From assembly GCA_002359735.1 (NCBI GenBank), contig DENS01000013.1:1-64000 (forward strand): DNA of 64,000 nucleotides, given 5' to 3'. Below, in pieces: positions 44,323 through 53,726 of the stretch. A program made the translations under genes and the position numbers. Positions within the stretch are counted from its first letter, which is position 1; each line of letters begins with the position of its first letter. The notes beneath the pieces were generated by a model. It searched no databases. It was given only the letters and a program-made list of their open reading frames with translations, and was not told the DNA's origin. The DNA is from Micavibrio sp. UBA2638 (GTDB lineage: Bacteria; Pseudomonadota; Alphaproteobacteria; Micavibrionales; Micavibrionaceae).

Positions 44323-46497
44323 ATGTCAGATTCAAACTTACCAGCGTCGTCACAAAGCTCTGCGCCTGCTCCGGCAGGCGGCAAAAGTGCTGGCCAGCGG
44401 ATGGGACAGGCAGGGGCCGCAATGCGCCCTTTCCTAAGGCCGGACATCTTGTTTGCCTTGGGTATCATTGCCATCTTAATGTTCATGCTGGTTCCCGTAT
44501 CCCCAATTGTTCTGGATTTCGGGCTTTCAATCTCAATCAGCGCCTCTGTCATGGTTTTGATGCTGGTTTTATTCATTCAACGCCCGCTGGACCTATCTAC
44601 ATTTCCAACAATTTTATTGGTCGTGACGTCTTTACGCCTTGGCTTAAATGTGGCCTCTACACGCCTTATCTTATCCGAAGGTCATAATGGAACGCAGGCC
44701 GCCGGTAATGTGATTGAGGCCTTCGGTAGTTTTGTTATTCAAGGCAATTACGTTGTTGGCGGCATTGTTTTTGCCATTTTGGTTATCGTAAATTTTGTTG
44801 TCATCACCAAAGGTTCTGGCCGTATTGCAGAGGTCGCCGCACGTTTTGCTCTGGACGCCATGCCCGGAAAACAAATGGCCATTGATGCGGATATGTCGGC
44901 CGGTTTAATTACAGAAGACGAGGCAAAAACAAGACGTAAAGAACTGGAGCAGGAAAGCACGTTTTTCGGGGCCATGGACGGTGCGGCGAAATTCGTCCGC
45001 GGGGATGCTGTTGCCGGGCTTTTAATCACGTTCGTTAATGTAATTGGCGGTATTATCATTGGTATAACAACGCAAGGCATGACACTGGCCGACGCCGCCG
45101 CAACCTATACAACCCTGACCATTGGCGATGGTCTGGTCAGCCAGATCCCCGCGCTGATTGTTTCAATCTCGTCCGGTTTTCTGGTGTCAAAAGCCGGTGT
45201 TGAAGGCTCCGCCGATCGGGCGCTGCTTGATCAGTTCAGCAAATACCCGATCGCACTTGGCATGAGCGCAGGGCTTATGGTTACCTTAGGGCTTGTCCCC
45301 GGCATTCCATTTGCGCCATTCGCCACGTTGGGCGCGGTTATGGGCGGCTTGTCGTATTTTGCCTATCGAACACAACAAAACGAATTAGAAGCGGTTTCCG
45401 AGCTCGCGCCACAACAGGCAGGCGCCGTCCCAGGTCAACCGGGTGCCCCGGCTCCTGTTGCGGAAGAACCCATATCCAAAGCACTGGCCATTGACACCAT
45501 TCGGCTTGAGCTGGGATATGGCCTATTGCCATTGGTGCAGGGTGAGGGAGGAAATAAACTGACCGATCAAATTAAGGGGCTGCGCCGTCAACTGGCTGAA
45601 GACATGGGATATGTTCTTCCGGCCGTCCGCATTCAGGATAACCTGCAATTACCTGCCCAGACCTATATCGTGCGCATCAAGGAAATTGAATCCGGGCGCG
45701 GTGATGTGCGACCGGGTATGCTGCTGTGTATGGATCCCTCCGGTGCGGCCATTACCCTTCCGGGGGAAAACACAACAGAACCGACCTTTGGCCTACCGGC
45801 CATGTGGATTGATAATCAATATCGTGAAGAAGCGCATTTCAAAGGCTATACCGTTGTAGACGCACCGACCGTTATCACCACTCATATCACTGAAATTATT
45901 AAAGACAATATGCCAGATCTTGTTTCTTACGCTGAGACACAGAAATTGCTGGATGAACTGCCCAAGGAATATCAAAAACTGGTCGCCGACGTCATCCCCG
46001 GCCAGATCAATATTGGCGGCCTGCAAAGGGTTTTGCAGAATTTATTGGGTGAACGCATTTCCATTCGTGATCTCCCCACCATCCTCGAGGGGGTTGCCGA
46101 GGCAACAAATTACACCAAGAACACCGCCTTTATTACCGAGCATGTGCGCACCCGCCTTGCCCGCCAGCTTTGCGATACCAACACCAATTCAAACGGGGTT
46201 GTACCTTTGTTAACACTATCACCGGAATGGGAGCAAGCCTTTGGCGAGTCCCTGTTAGGTGATGGGGAAGAAAAACAATTGGCAATGCCGCCGTCACAAC
46301 TACAAGAGTTTATCGTTGCCGTACGTGAAGCCTATGATGAAATATCAGCACAAGGCGAAACACCTGTTCTCCTGACCTCCCCTGCCATCCGCCCTTATGT
46401 GCGCAGCGTGATCGAACGCTTCCGCCCGCAAACGGTGGTCCTGTCTCAAAACGAAATACACCCCAAGGCACGTATAAAAACCTTTGGTCAGGTATAA
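44323..46497 (+). CDS. flhA: Flagellar export gate protein FlhA
   Basis: FlhA is the largest export-gate protein. The 724-residue product has an Ala/Gly/Pro-rich N-terminus (about 1-35), about eight membrane segments (between about 40 and 335), the conserved cytoplasmic loop with RIAEVAARFALDAMPGKQMAID (about 167-188), and the large C-terminal domain that binds chaperones (about 370-724), including the INIGGLQRVLQNLLGERISIRDLP region. It starts 83 bases after the unknown gene and leads to flhF and flhG. Confidence 0.96.
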   Translation: MSDSNLPASSQSSAPAPAGGKSAGQRMGQAGAAMRPFLRPDILFALGIIAILMFMLVPVSPIVLDFGLSISISASVMVLMLVLFIQRPLDLSTFPTILLVVTSLRLGLNVASTRLILSEGHNGTQAAGNVIEAFGSFVIQGNYVVGGIVFAILVIVNFVVITKGSGRIAEVAARFALDAMPGKQMAIDADMSAGLITEDEAKTRRKELEQESTFFGAMDGAAKFVRGDAVAGLLITFVNVIGGIIIGITTQGMTLADAAATYTTLTIGDGLVSQIPALIVSISSGFLVSKAGVEGSADRALLDQFSKYPIALGMSAGLMVTLGLVPGIPFAPFATLGAVMGGLSYFAYRTQQNELEAVSELAPQQAGAVPGQPGAPAPVAEEPISKALAIDTIRLELGYGLLPLVQGEGGNKLTDQIKGLRRQLAEDMGYVLPAVRIQDNLQLPAQTYIVRIKEIESGRGDVRPGMLLCMDPSGAAITLPGENTTEPTFGLPAMWIDNQYREEAHFKGYTVVDAPTVITTHITEIIKDNMPDLVSYAETQKLLDELPKEYQKLVADVIPGQINIGGLQRVLQNLLGERISIRDLPTILEGVAEATNYTKNTAFITEHVRTRLARQLCDTNTNSNGVVPLLTLSPEWEQAFGESLLGDGEEKQLAMPPSQLQEFIVAVREAYDEISAQGETPVLLTSPAIRPYVRSVIERFRPQTVVLSQNEIHPKARIKTFGQV

Positions 46498-46517
46498 TAA
46501 ACGATTTTATCCCCAAA

Positions 46518-46526
46518 TTATCCACA
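46518..46526 (+). promoter_or_regulatory. DnaA-box-like sequence upstream of flhF
   Basis: TTATCCACA is a perfect DnaA 9-mer between flhA and flhF, enclosed by CCCC and GGGG. Together with the site at 36196 it might link replication timing to flagellar expression, but this is speculative. Confidence 0.35.
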
Positions 46527-46562
46527 TTAGGGGATTCACATACGGTTTCTTTACGTTTATCA

Positions 46563-46582
46563 TCTAGAATAAGGATTCTAGA
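46563..46582. promoter_or_regulatory. Palindrome upstream of flhF
   Basis: TCTAGAAT-AAGG-ATTCTAGA is a perfect 8-base inverted repeat with a 4-base centre, 39 bases before the flhF ATG. It has the form of an operator for a dimeric regulator. No T-run follows, so it is not a terminator. Confidence 0.45.
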
Positions 46583-46621
46583 AAATATATACTTATAACA
46601 ACAAAGTGATTCAGATTAGCC

Positions 46622-47746
46622 ATGCGGCTTAAATCTTTCTATGCAAAGACAGTAACGGAAGCGATGCAAATGGTTCGAGAAATGCTCGGAGAAGATGCTA
46701 TTATCGTTGCCACTCGTGAAGAAAAGGGTGGCAAAGCCGTTTGCGTGACCGCCGCTATTGAGCCCGGCTTTGAAAATGGAAGTTACCGTGATGATTATTC
46801 CGATAGCCCGAACTTCGAAATCGGAGAAGAAGAACACCACGATGCTGGTTCCGGGTGGTTGCAGTATGATGATGAAGATGAAGAATACGCCGTGACCGAA
46901 GAAATCACCGAAGCCATGCTAAAGCATGGCGTACCGGAAGATGTTCTGGATCATATTATTTCATGCGCAACCGTTATCGGATTAGAACAGCCGTCGGTTG
47001 CTCTGGTTGCCGCCATTGAACATCTATATTCTTTTACACCGCTGCCCCGCGCGGCGGCAAAACGCCCCTTTATACTGGTTGGGCCTCCAGGTTCGGGAAA
47101 AACACTTGCCGTTGCAAAATTAGCAGCGCGCGGCGTTATGGACGGACTTAAAGTTGCCGTCATCACAACGGATACTGTGCGCGCTGGCGGCGTTGAACAA
47201 TTAAGCGCCTTTACCAAATTGCTACAAATTGATCTAAAAAAAGCCAAGAGTGCACAGGCCCTACGCGAAATACTGTCTGATCTGCGCGGCCGCTATGATC
47301 AAATTTATATTGATACCCAGGGTGTTAACCCATTTAACCGCGAAGAAATGAAACAGGCAGCGGTCTTACTTGATGCTGCCGACATGGACAGCATTCTCGT
47401 TATGCCGGGCGGGCTGGATGCAGAAGAATCCGGTGATATTGCGCGCGCTTTTGCTTCCTTGCAAGTTCACAGATTAATGCCAACGCGCGTTGACATGGCC
47501 CGCCGTTTAGGTGGCGTATTATCGGCAGCAACCCATGGCAGCATGAGCTTCACCGATGCTGGCAACACCCCTAAAGTCGCTGAAGGCCTGTTTAACCTTA
47601 CACCACAAACCCTATCACGCCTTTTAATGCCCTCTTCCTATCGCGGGGATCGTGATACCAACACCGGATCACAGACGATGCATTCACGTCCGCGTCCCCC
47701 ATCCCCGTCAACAACTCCAGAAAAACGCAAGAGTATAAAGCAATGA
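46622..47746 (+). CDS. flhF: Signal-recognition-type GTPase FlhF, polar flagellum placement
   Basis: FlhF marks the site of flagellum assembly. The 374-residue protein has the N-terminal FlhF region (MRLKSFYAKTVTEAMQMV), an acidic linker (about 52-95), and the NG domain from about 95. Motifs: GPPGSGKT (154-161), DTVRAGGVEQL, DTQGVNP where DTAG is usual, and TRVD where TKxD is usual. These changes may alter nucleotide use but retain the key Asp and Gly. Four bases overlap flhG. A TipF-like gene is also present (56,420), so two placement systems coexist. Confidence 0.9.
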   Translation: MRLKSFYAKTVTEAMQMVREMLGEDAIIVATREEKGGKAVCVTAAIEPGFENGSYRDDYSDSPNFEIGEEEHHDAGSGWLQYDDEDEEYAVTEEITEAMLKHGVPEDVLDHIISCATVIGLEQPSVALVAAIEHLYSFTPLPRAAAKRPFILVGPPGSGKTLAVAKLAARGVMDGLKVAVITTDTVRAGGVEQLSAFTKLLQIDLKKAKSAQALREILSDLRGRYDQIYIDTQGVNPFNREEMKQAAVLLDAADMDSILVMPGGLDAEESGDIARAFASLQVHRLMPTRVDMARRLGGVLSAATHGSMSFTDAGNTPKVAEGLFNLTPQTLSRLLMPSSYRGDRDTNTGSQTMHSRPRPPSPSTTPEKRKSIKQ

Positions 47747-48579
47747 GCGATACAACAGTGAAAACCCCAGACACCCAGAAAGCTCCGCCGTCATTTCGGC
47801 GTGGCACCAATATACTGGCCGTTGCCAGTGGTAAAGGAGGTGTCGGGAAAACCTGGTTTTCAATCACCTTGTCCCATGCCCTTGCCCGCATGGGAAAAAA
47901 AGTTTTACTATTTGATGGCGACCTTGGCCTAGCCAATGTTGACGTACAACTTGGGTTAATGCCAAAACGTGACTTAAACGATGTTATTCGCGGACGCTTG
48001 AGTCTCGATAAAGTCGTACAGCATTACGAAGAAGGCAATTTTGATATTATTGCCGGCCGGTCCGGTCAAGCCTCTTTATCCGCACTGCCAACCCAACGCC
48101 TTGCCATGCTGCGCGATCAGCTTCTGGATCTCGCCAGTGAATATGACGTTGTTATTACCGATCTTGGCGCGGGCGTGGACCGTACGGTCCGCATGTTTTC
48201 CTCCGCTGCAACGCGTACAGTTCTTATCACAACAGATGAACCAACCTCACTAACCGATGCATATGCCTTTGTTAAGCTGGGCAACGCCGCTGGGCTATCG
48301 AAGAATGTTTCAATTGTTGTAAACATGGCCTCCAGCATAACCGAAGGTGATCGCACCTACCGCACCCTTCTTAAGGCATGCGAAAACTTCTTACGCCTGA
48401 AACCTCCTATGTCTGGTATGGTTCGGTCTGACCCGAAAGTAAAAGACAGCATTCGTCATCAGACCCCGATTCTGATCCGTTCACCAAACAGTGAGGCCGC
48501 AGAAGACGCCGAAAAAGTGGCTGATAATATTTGGGAATTGCTGAAGCAATCGCAAAAGGCAATGGCCTCCGCTGGTTAA
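47743..48579 (+). CDS. flhG: MinD-like ATPase FlhG (FleN)
   Basis: FlhG limits flagellar number with FlhF. The 278-residue protein has the deviant Walker A ASGKGGVGKT (about 28-37), DGDLGLANVDVQLGL (about 60-74) and TDLGAGVDRTV (Walker B-like). It lacks a DQAxxLR-type N-terminal activator segment as far as I can see, instead starting with 20 disordered residues. It overlaps flhF by four bases, so the pair is translationally coupled. Confidence 0.92.
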   Translation: MSDTTVKTPDTQKAPPSFRRGTNILAVASGKGGVGKTWFSITLSHALARMGKKVLLFDGDLGLANVDVQLGLMPKRDLNDVIRGRLSLDKVVQHYEEGNFDIIAGRSGQASLSALPTQRLAMLRDQLLDLASEYDVVITDLGAGVDRTVRMFSSAATRTVLITTDEPTSLTDAYAFVKLGNAAGLSKNVSIVVNMASSITEGDRTYRTLLKACENFLRLKPPMSGMVRSDPKVKDSIRHQTPILIRSPNSEAAEDAEKVADNIWELLKQSQKAMASAG

Positions 48580-48606
48580 TAGATATCGCGCTTTCCATTC
48601 CACGTA

Positions 48607-48626
48607 TGGCACATATCTTGTATAAT
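48607..48626 (+). promoter_or_regulatory. Promoter just upstream of the second FliK-like gene
   Basis: TGGCACATATCTTGTA (48607-48622) is close to sigma-54 but has GT where GC is needed. TATAAT at 48621-48626 is a perfect sigma-70 -10. Either would start transcription about 48632-48634, that is at the ATG itself, so the mRNA may be leaderless. Confidence 0.45.
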
Positions 48627-48633
48627 AGTAGAT

Positions 48634-50949
48634 ATGAGCGATAGCACAGGCACAACAAAACTACCGGATATTTCACACTCCCCTTCTGCTTTAAGCAGCG
48701 CAAAGGGGAAAAGCCCGCTTAATGCAAAACTGATTGGCGTTCCCAATGTCACCGAAGGCCGTAACGACAGAGTGGTGCGCCTAAAAGGTGAGATCACGCA
48801 AAAAACAGATCACGGGCGCGTACGCATACAAACACAAAGCGGTGAAATCGAAGTTCAAATTCCGGAAAATGAGTCACAAGCCGCCAGTAAATTAACAAAA
48901 GGCCAAAGGGTTGAGATCGACATCCCCCCCGAAAAAGTACGCAACCGAACCGATAACACCATACATATACGCCCCGATACGCGCAGCGCGGCATCCTCCG
49001 CGGCTCCAACAGAATCATCACCCCAGAAACAACAAGAGCAAAAATCGCAAGCCACCCCTGAGCCCCGTAACACCGTCAAGATACCAGACCGATCAATTGA
49101 GATAAAAACGCAGCCCTATGTACCGCCAGCTACTGGTACAAAAACAGCACAAAATACGCAAGGCGTAGAGCAAAGGGCCATAACAAATGCGCAAGGCGTA
49201 AAAGCCGATATGCAAGCCCTACTCAGCAAAACAACACTCCAATTCAGCGATGCTCAACAATTGCAGGGCATTCCATTAAGATTAGACCCGCTCCCAAAGG
49301 ACATGTTGGCGCAAATCACCGTTTCACAACAGCACTCCATTCGCGCGTCAGTAACCAGTATAGCGAACTTCGCACAAAGCCTGCCTCTAACAATTAATTC
49401 ACAAACCAGCCTGAACCTTACACAGAGCGCCACTGAAGCCAGCAACATGGCGAATACAACATCACCAACGATCCATTCAGCACTCTTCCCGCAAAACGCC
49501 ACGACAAACATCGTGCAATCCACTGTAAATAACACGCTAAATCAAGGCGTTAAAAGCAATCAACTCATGCAAAACATTACCTTAATTCAGCCCGCGTCAC
49601 CGCAAACAACAGAAGCCAGTAACCTGATATCACCAACGATCAGCTTCACTTTCAACTTCAAACCGCAACACACTGATATAGTTAAACATTTATCACCACA
49701 CGCCATCACATTAACTGGCGCGGCACAAACCAGCAATGTGGTCAATGACCCATTACAGTCGCCTGTTAATCAACAAGTTATCTCCACCACATTGTTGGGA
49801 CCAGAGGCGCTTACAGTAGCCATAAATACCCTGACATTGCCTCCCGTCAAAATCGAAGCACCATCAATCAGCACAACAGCAAACACAGATGAAATTTCTT
49901 TAAAAGATTTTCTTATGGCTCAAGCTAAAGAGATGCAGGCAAGCAGCGCGCCCCTTGCAACCATCGCCCAGCCAGAAAATTCTGAAAATTTGAAAATTAT
50001 GACCGCACACACGCAAAATTCGCAAAACCCGCCACTGCTTACACAATCACAAATCGGCAGCATCACAGCAACCTTTAGTGGTTATACGCCACAAAACCTT
50101 CCGGTTCTGAGCGTATTTTTACCAGACGCCCAAGCCCCCAAGAACTTTATCCTGCAATTGCCATTACAGAACATCAGTACAGGCACGCAAATCGAAATGA
50201 CGCTGCATAGCCCTGGCGTAAACAGTCAGAGTGCAAGCGCCACAACGCACACTCTACCGCTGCCTTCCTCATTGATAACGCCTGGGACCTGGCCCACCTT
50301 ACAAGACATTACGCAAACATTGGAAAGTCTAGCAGCCAGCAATAGCATCACGGCCAACGCCTCCCCCGGCATTCTGCCATCCCCGTCATCGCCGGGGCAG
50401 ATGGGTCCTGCCATTTTGTTTATTTTCGCCGCATTAAAATCAGGCGATCTCACGCAAATACTGAATGATAAAGCACTGGACCAGCTAAAACGCGCTGGCA
50501 AAGGCGGCTTAATCAGCCGGTTAAACGGCGAAGGACATATAATTAACCGCAGCCATGTTGATAGCACCGGACAGGATTGGCGAGCACTTACCATTCCCAT
50601 GCAATGGCAAAATGACGTCCATAAAATTGCTCTGTTCTATAAACAACATGAAAACGATGATGGGGAAGATGGAAAAGGCGGAGGAAAACACACGCGTTTT
50701 ATTTTTGATTTGGCCCTGACCAATATGGGCAAAGTCCAACTGGATGGGCTGCACAGAAATGACCGGCTGGACCTGATCATTCGCACAGAAGACCCTTTTA
50801 GCCGTAGCATGCAATTCCAGATGAAAGCGGCCTATACTGACGCGCTGGAGACAAGCAATCTAAATGGTGATTTATCTTTTCAGAACGATCCGCAAAACTG
50901 GATCAACATTGAAGTGAAAGACAATGAAAAATTCAAAGTACATATTTAA
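48634..50949 (+). CDS. Second FliK-like protein (large, Gln/Thr/Ser-rich)
   Basis: The 771-residue protein has an N-terminal beta-rich region (about 43-100) with VVRLKGEITQKTDHGRVRIQ followed by KGQRVEIDIP, the pattern that precedes many FliK-like proteins. A long low-complexity middle (about 110-560) rich in Gln, Ser, Thr, Asn and Pro follows. The C-terminal 140 residues contain FIFDLALTNMGKVQLDGL and a basic helix, resembling the Flg_hook core. Classic FliK is already encoded at 22,937. Possible roles are an alternative ruler or a regulator. No ribosome site is visible before the ATG. Confidence 0.55.
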   Translation: MSDSTGTTKLPDISHSPSALSSAKGKSPLNAKLIGVPNVTEGRNDRVVRLKGEITQKTDHGRVRIQTQSGEIEVQIPENESQAASKLTKGQRVEIDIPPEKVRNRTDNTIHIRPDTRSAASSAAPTESSPQKQQEQKSQATPEPRNTVKIPDRSIEIKTQPYVPPATGTKTAQNTQGVEQRAITNAQGVKADMQALLSKTTLQFSDAQQLQGIPLRLDPLPKDMLAQITVSQQHSIRASVTSIANFAQSLPLTINSQTSLNLTQSATEASNMANTTSPTIHSALFPQNATTNIVQSTVNNTLNQGVKSNQLMQNITLIQPASPQTTEASNLISPTISFTFNFKPQHTDIVKHLSPHAITLTGAAQTSNVVNDPLQSPVNQQVISTTLLGPEALTVAINTLTLPPVKIEAPSISTTANTDEISLKDFLMAQAKEMQASSAPLATIAQPENSENLKIMTAHTQNSQNPPLLTQSQIGSITATFSGYTPQNLPVLSVFLPDAQAPKNFILQLPLQNISTGTQIEMTLHSPGVNSQSASATTHTLPLPSSLITPGTWPTLQDITQTLESLAASNSITANASPGILPSPSSPGQMGPAILFIFAALKSGDLTQILNDKALDQLKRAGKGGLISRLNGEGHIINRSHVDSTGQDWRALTIPMQWQNDVHKIALFYKQHENDDGEDGKGGGKHTRFIFDLALTNMGKVQLDGLHRNDRLDLIIRTEDPFSRSMQFQMKAAYTDALETSNLNGDLSFQNDPQNWINIEVKDNEKFKVHI

Positions 50950-51000
50950 ATGCTAAGATAGGTTACGCCCCATCATAAACAGCCCATACTCAAATACGAT

Positions 51001-51426
51001 TTACCCCTCTTCCTGGGCGCGGCGATATCCTTCCAAAGCAATTTCATCCATAAGGTCATTTTCCTTCTTTTTCAGTTCTTTATCATCTTCAGCTTCGCGG
51101 CGCTCTTGTGTGATTTCAACCTTCTTAAGGTCCGCAAAAGCATCGCGCATATCTTCGCGGGCATGCTCAATACGGTTATTGAGCTTGGCCATCGCCTCAT
51201 CTATATCTTCGACGCGGCCTCGCACAGCTTCCGAGTAATGGCCAAAATACCCCAGCGCCTCCACACCCATTTCATCGACTTTTTTGCGCTCTTCGGCCAA
51301 TGTTTTAATCATGGCCTCTTTTTGCCCTTCAAGTTCATCCGCCTGTTTATACAGCTCTGCCAGAAATTTTTGTTTCTGTTCAACCGCGTGCCTGCGAACA
51401 CGTATCAGCGCCTCAAGATCCGCCAT
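51001..51426 (-). CDS. fliJ: FliJ, export chaperone/escort
   Basis: FliJ fits into the FliI ring and binds FlhA. The 141-residue protein is a long charged coiled coil with an RVEDIDEAMAKL-type centre and no hydrophobic segments, as expected for FliJ. FliJ sequences are weakly conserved, so the name rests on length, coiled-coil character and its position nine bases after fliI. Confidence 0.82.
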   Translation of the reverse strand: MADLEALIRVRRHAVEQKQKFLAELYKQADELEGQKEAMIKTLAEERKKVDEMGVEALGYFGHYSEAVRGRVEDIDEAMAKLNNRIEHAREDMRDAFADLKKVEITQERREAEDDKELKKKENDLMDEIALEGYRRAQEEG

Positions 51427-51435
51427 GTTCTACCA

Positions 51436-52785
51436 TTACCCCCCTGCGCTTCCCTGATATGGCATTCCCAGTATACTGGCCAATATTGCAAACCCCTCTT
51501 CAATCGGTGTGTTTTCATCCTTATTCTGACTTAGAAATTCTTCTATTTGCGGGTATAGCTTAATAGCTTCATCCACCATAGGGTCGGAGCCTTTGCGATA
51601 TGCTCCCAGGCGAATAAGCTCCTCCATATCTTCATAGGCAGTAATCAGCCTCTTGGCGCGTTTCAAGACGCCATTTTGCTCTTCAGTTATGGCCCCCGGC
51701 AATGATCGTGATACCGATTTCAATACATCAATAGCCGGATAACGGCCGCGGTCGGCTATCTCGCGCCGCATGACTATATGCCCATCCAGAATACCGCGCG
51801 CGGCATCGGCGACGGGTTCGTTATGGTCATCCCCCTCAACCAGAACCGAAAATAAACCAGTAATAGACCCCTTGCCCGGAGCGCCAGGCCCTGCCCGTTC
51901 CAATAAACGCGCCAATTCTGAAAAAGCCGTTGGCGGATAGCCTTTTGATGTTGGCGGCTCCCCCGCCGACAGGCCGATTTCACGTTGTGCCATGGCAAAA
52001 CGCGTCACCGAATCAATCAAACACAAAACCTGTTGCCCTTGATCACGGAAATATTCGCTGACTGCCAGAGTTGTATAAGCCGCCTGCCTGCGCATTAACG
52101 CCGGCTCATCACCCGTCGCGACAATAACAACTGAGCGCTTTAACCCTTCCTCCCCCAGATCATCCTCAATAAATTCCTGCACTTCCCGGCCACGCTCCCC
52201 AACCAGGCCAATCACCGAAATATCAGCCGCAGTGTAACGCGCCATCATAGACAGAAGCACTGATTTACCAACACCCGATCCTGCAAAAATCCCCATACGC
52301 TGCCCCTGACATGTGGCAAGAAACGTATTCATTGCCCGCACCCCCAAATCCAGCTGCGCACCAATGCGCTGGCGCGAATGCGGCGGGGGCGGTTTATTTC
52401 GGAGCGGAACCGGATGACCGCCATGTTGAAGAGGCCCCTTCCCGTCAATCGGCTGCCCGAGTGCATTAATCACGCGGCCCAGCCAACGCTCATCAGGTAA
52501 TATTAACGGCTCAGCATCCTGAAACACCGCTTTACAACCCAAACCGACCCCTTCCAGCGTTCCAAACGGCATCAAAAGCGCATGCCCTTCTTTAAAGCCA
52601 ATAACTTCGCAGGGTATGTCACGGCCAGGTTCAGGCACTAGGTGAACATGCGAGCCGATAGAAAGATTAGCCCCAAAGCCGGCAATTTCAATCAACAGCC
52701 CAAGAATTTTAGTGACGCGGCCATAAACCTCTTTATCAGAAAGAGTTTTTATTTCGGCTATAACTTGATCGGTAAGGCGGTCCAT
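51436..52785 (-). CDS. fliI: Flagellar export ATPase FliI
   Basis: FliI is the hexameric ATPase of the export apparatus. The 449-residue protein has the F1-beta-like fold with Walker A AGSGVGKS (168-175), the GERGREVQEFIEDDLG segment (about 196-211), and the Walker B region VLCLIDSVTRFAMAQREIGL (about 255-274). Length and motifs are canonical. It is followed by fliJ, nine bases on. Both are on the minus strand; ctrA is divergent beyond the putative peptidase. Confidence 0.96.
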   Translation of the reverse strand: MDRLTDQVIAEIKTLSDKEVYGRVTKILGLLIEIAGFGANLSIGSHVHLVPEPGRDIPCEVIGFKEGHALLMPFGTLEGVGLGCKAVFQDAEPLILPDERWLGRVINALGQPIDGKGPLQHGGHPVPLRNKPPPPHSRQRIGAQLDLGVRAMNTFLATCQGQRMGIFAGSGVGKSVLLSMMARYTAADISVIGLVGERGREVQEFIEDDLGEEGLKRSVVIVATGDEPALMRRQAAYTTLAVSEYFRDQGQQVLCLIDSVTRFAMAQREIGLSAGEPPTSKGYPPTAFSELARLLERAGPGAPGKGSITGLFSVLVEGDDHNEPVADAARGILDGHIVMRREIADRGRYPAIDVLKSVSRSLPGAITEEQNGVLKRAKRLITAYEDMEELIRLGAYRKGSDPMVDEAIKLYPQIEEFLSQNKDENTPIEEGFAILASILGMPYQGSAGG

Positions 52786-52951
52786 TCTCCGATTCTATCA
52801 CGGTTTATAAGACTTTCCTATATTCACACGATAGGCTTCACTGATATTTTATTTGACATATCACGAAAAACCTCTTTATAAAACCAATACAAATACAGGC
52901 GTGACCCAAAGGATAGAGACCGGCATCAAACCGGGCAAACCAGAGAAAATC

Positions 52952-53701
52952 ATGATAGAGCGCACATTAAGAACACTCTTCAACCTCACGGCGCCGCCGG
53001 CCATGATCTGGGAGCCCATAGTGTATGGCCCGCTTGACCTCCGGCGCCCGGATTTCATGACCCACGTCCGAAAAGCCATACACAAAATTCCGGCGGAACT
53101 GCAGGCTAGTTTTCGGGAAGCCGGATATACAGCAGGCATAACCGAAAGCATCAAATCATATTGTGCGCAGACATCGACCCATAAATTTGAGGACATCGCC
53201 CCTACGGCATCAGCGTTTTTTTCGCCGCTACATAAAATTGCCCTCATTCCGCAGAAAACAAACAAACCACCGAGCGCAGTGCAAGCATTCCAAAATAACC
53301 CGGCCCGCATCACCGCACATGAAATTGGGCACGCCGCCGCTGATTTCATAAAAAGCAGCCTTTCAGAGCCACTGTATGACACAGAATTCAAAAACGCGGT
53401 TGATAAAGAAATTAAAAACGCGGCGCAGAATGGAAACGCATTTGACGCCTTAACATGGCACGATCAGGTCGCAATATTAAACACCCGGAATGATATTTTA
53501 TATTCAGAGTTATTTGCCGAACTTTTTGCCGAAATCATCACCAAAAATGATAGAGTTTCTCAATATTTTCCGAGCACACGCACACTCATTGAAGAAAAAA
53601 TCAACAAAGCCGTCACCGCTTACCGCACAGCCAATCCGAATTTCAACCCCGTCACTTATCCCAAAATGGAAATCGCAGCCGTTGAATACTTGCATATTTA
53701 A
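52952..53701 (+). CDS. Putative HExxH zinc metallopeptidase between fliI and ctrA
   Basis: The 249-residue protein contains HEIGH (residues 123-127 from this start) and an ELFAELFAE stretch about 60 residues downstream that could supply the third zinc ligand, as in gluzincin-like peptidases. I see no signal peptide and no membrane segment. I chose the ATG at 52952; a longer frame begins with TTG at 52853 but lacks a ribosome site. I do not recognise the family. The gene has no known link with flagella; its place between fliI and ctrA is unusual. It might process a regulator, which is speculation. Confidence 0.6.
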   Translation: MIERTLRTLFNLTAPPAMIWEPIVYGPLDLRRPDFMTHVRKAIHKIPAELQASFREAGYTAGITESIKSYCAQTSTHKFEDIAPTASAFFSPLHKIALIPQKTNKPPSAVQAFQNNPARITAHEIGHAAADFIKSSLSEPLYDTEFKNAVDKEIKNAAQNGNAFDALTWHDQVAILNTRNDILYSELFAELFAEIITKNDRVSQYFPSTRTLIEEKINKAVTAYRTANPNFNPVTYPKMEIAAVEYLHI

Positions 53702-53726
53702 TTAACTTTAGAATTTGCACGCCGCG

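Noticed and set aside
52853..52951. TTG start for the peptidase-like gene
   Set aside because: No ribosome site upstream and no family support; the ATG at 52952 was preferred, with low certainty.
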